In this document: positions 6,253 through 7,565 of the stretch, piece after piece | Layout of the letters: every line of letters begins with the position of its first letter | Numbering within the stretch: the stretch's first letter is position 1 | The notes under the pieces: generated by a model | Told to the model about the DNA's origin: nothing | Databases searched by the model: none | The model's input: the letters and a program-made list of their open reading frames with translations, nothing else | DNA from: Bacteroidota bacterium | GTDB lineage: Bacteria; Bacteroidota; Ignavibacteria; Ignavibacteriales; Ignavibacteriaceae | DNA: 7,565 bases | NCBI GenBank assembly: GCA_021796135.1 | Contig: JAJYOQ010000192.1 | Location: 1-7,565, forward strand | Direction of reading: 5' to 3' | Translations under genes and position numbers: made by a program

Positions 6253-7565
6253 ATGCTTACAAAGAAAAAAATAATAACATCTATAATATTAATATTCGGA
6301 ATTCTCGTACTTATTAATATAGTTGCTGATCGCTTTTTCGTACGCTTAGATTTTACTGCCGGGCATCAATATACATTGAGCAGTACAACTAAAAATATTC
6401 TTGATTCTTTGAATGCACCAGTAACTGTTACAGCATATTTCTCTGAGAATCTTCCACCCGATATTGAACAAGTTAGGAAGGACTTTCTTGATATGCTTGT
6501 TGAATATTCCAGTGCTTCCGGCGGGAAGGTCGTTTATCAATTTATAGACCCTAATAAAGATCAATCCACAGAAGAGAAAGCACAGCAGTCAGGCATTCAA
6601 CCTCTTGTTATAAATGTAAGAGATCGTGATCAAATGAAACAGCAAAGAGCTTATTTAGGTGCTGTACTACAATATGGTGATAAAACAGAGAAAATTCCTT
6701 TTATCCAACCCGGCTCAGCAATGGAATATTCTCTTTCTTCGACAATTAAAAAATTAACACTAAAAGAGAAGACAAAAATTGCTTTCTTACAAGGAAACGG
6801 AGAGCCTCCCATTTCAAGTATGCCGCAATTAAGCGACCAACTTTCGATTATGTATGATATAAATCCTTTAGAATTATCTGACTCAACACAAATTCCATCA
6901 TTTTATAAGACACTTGTAATTATAGCACCTTTGGATACAATACCAGCAACATATTTAAAGCAACTTGATAATTTCTTATCAAGCGGAGGAAGAATTCTTT
7001 TAGCATTTAACACAGTTCGAGGCAACTTATCTAATGCAACAGGAGAAGCTTTGCACACTGGTTTAAGAAGCTGGCTAAAATCGATTGGAATTGATGTGCA
7101 AAATAGTTTTGTAGTTGACGCAAATTGCGGCAGCGTAATGATAAGACAGCAGCAAGGTATATTTGTAATGAATACGCCGGTAAAGTTTCCATATTTACCA
7201 TTAATTTCAAATTTCGCTGACCATCCGATAACAAAAGGGATTACATCTGTTATGATGCCTTTTGTGAGCCCTGTAAAATTCAATGATATGAATAAAAATA
7301 TTCACTATACAACTTTAGCTTCATCATCTGATAAATCCGGAATTCAAACTCCACCAGTTTACTTCAACGTCTCAAAACAATGGAATAAAAATGATTTTCC
7401 ACTTTCCTCAATTCCTATTGCAGTAGCAGCAGAAGGCAAAATATCCGGGAATACTTATTCAAAAATTGTTGTTTTTGGTAACGGGGATTTTGCAGTTAAC
7501 GGTGCTGGACAAGATGCTCAACAATTGTCAAAAGATAATATAAATCTAATGGCTAATTCAGTAGA
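6253..7565 (+). CDS. gldG: GldG-like ABC transporter auxiliary protein, 3' end outside window (437 codons visible)
   Basis: The frame is open from ATG 6253, 4 bases after the gldF stop, to the window edge. After a basic start (MLTKKK) comes one uncleaved-looking membrane anchor at about 7-25. The family hallmark follows: RLDFTAGHQYTLSSTTKNIL (31-50). Residues 55-150 form an N-terminal domain (VTVTAYFSENLPPDIEQVRK, then VVYQFIDPNKD). Residues 160-270 contain the ABC_transp_aux type core: EYSLSSTIKKL, KIAFLQGNGEPP (175-186), TLVIIAPLDTIP (220-231) and LDNFLSSGGRILLAFN (238-253). Near the edge, VVFGNGDFAVN and DNINLMANSV are also family-like. The missing part should hold the end of this domain and a C-terminal membrane helix. 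GldG is thought to be the extracytoplasmic partner of GldF, although it does not resemble classical binding proteins. No frameshift is seen. Confidence 0.88.
   Translation, partial: MLTKKKIITSIILIFGILVLINIVADRFFVRLDFTAGHQYTLSSTTKNILDSLNAPVTVTAYFSENLPPDIEQVRKDFLDMLVEYSSASGGKVVYQFIDPNKDQSTEEKAQQSGIQPLVINVRDRDQMKQQRAYLGAVLQYGDKTEKIPFIQPGSAMEYSLSSTIKKLTLKEKTKIAFLQGNGEPPISSMPQLSDQLSIMYDINPLELSDSTQIPSFYKTLVIIAPLDTIPATYLKQLDNFLSSGGRILLAFNTVRGNLSNATGEALHTGLRSWLKSIGIDVQNSFVVDANCGSVMIRQQQGIFVMNTPVKFPYLPLISNFADHPITKGITSVMMPFVSPVKFNDMNKNIHYTTLASSSDKSGIQTPPVYFNVSKQWNKNDFPLSSIPIAVAAEGKISGNTYSKIVVFGNGDFAVNGAGQDAQQLSKDNINLMANSV

Noticed and set aside
6346..6564. Minus-strand open frame opposite gldG.
   Set aside because: It has no recognisable motifs and is fully covered by the continuous gldG frame on the other strand. 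The minus-strand frames at 6903-7283 and 7031-7234 are rejected for the same reason.
1..7565. Mobile element, CRISPR array, phage or toxin-antitoxin content.
   Set aside because: I saw no repeats with regular spacing, no transposase or integrase motifs and no terminal inverted repeats. All genes look alike in base composition.

Overview
The window looks like a chromosomal segment from an AT-rich member of the Bacteroidota/Ignavibacteriota/Chlorobiota (FCB) group. The gene families support this: a DUF2723 membrane protein of the long Bacteroidota type, a YtxJ-like bacillithiol-system protein, and a GldA/GldF/GldG ABC system. Translation starts mostly lack Shine-Dalgarno sequences and are preceded by A-rich stretches, which also fits. 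Which phylum it is cannot be settled from this sequence. No tRNA, rRNA, CRISPR array, transposase or phage gene was found.

Layout. Positions 1-830 (minus strand) hold the N-terminal 276 codons of a conserved but uncharacterised protein whose 3' end lies beyond the left edge. A 341-base AT-rich divergent intergenic region (831-1171) follows. Positions 1172-4042 (plus) encode a complete 956-residue DUF2723/TMEM260-type integral membrane protein, a predicted GT-C glycosyltransferase with a TPR-like C-terminal tail. A strong hairpin terminator follows at 4059-4103. Next come a small YtxJ-like thioredoxin-fold gene (4129-4473) and a 114-base AT-rich gap. The window ends with a tightly packed ABC exporter-type operon: gldA-like ATPase (4588-5520), gldF-like permease (5523-6248) and gldG-like auxiliary protein (6253 to past the right edge, 437 codons visible).

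How the genes work together. Only the last three clearly form one functional unit. The ATPase, the membrane permease and the membrane-anchored extracytoplasmic GldG subunit are spaced 2 and 4 bases apart, as expected for one transcript and one complex. The DUF2723 protein probably acts on its own at the inner membrane, transferring sugar from a lipid-linked donor to exported protein or glycan. The YtxJ homologue suggests low-molecular-weight thiol redox chemistry (bacillithiol or a derivative). The leftmost gene has no evident functional tie to the others.

I found no clear sign of a new multi-gene system. The most useful leads are the unassigned minus-strand family and the DUF2723 enzyme with its unknown acceptor.
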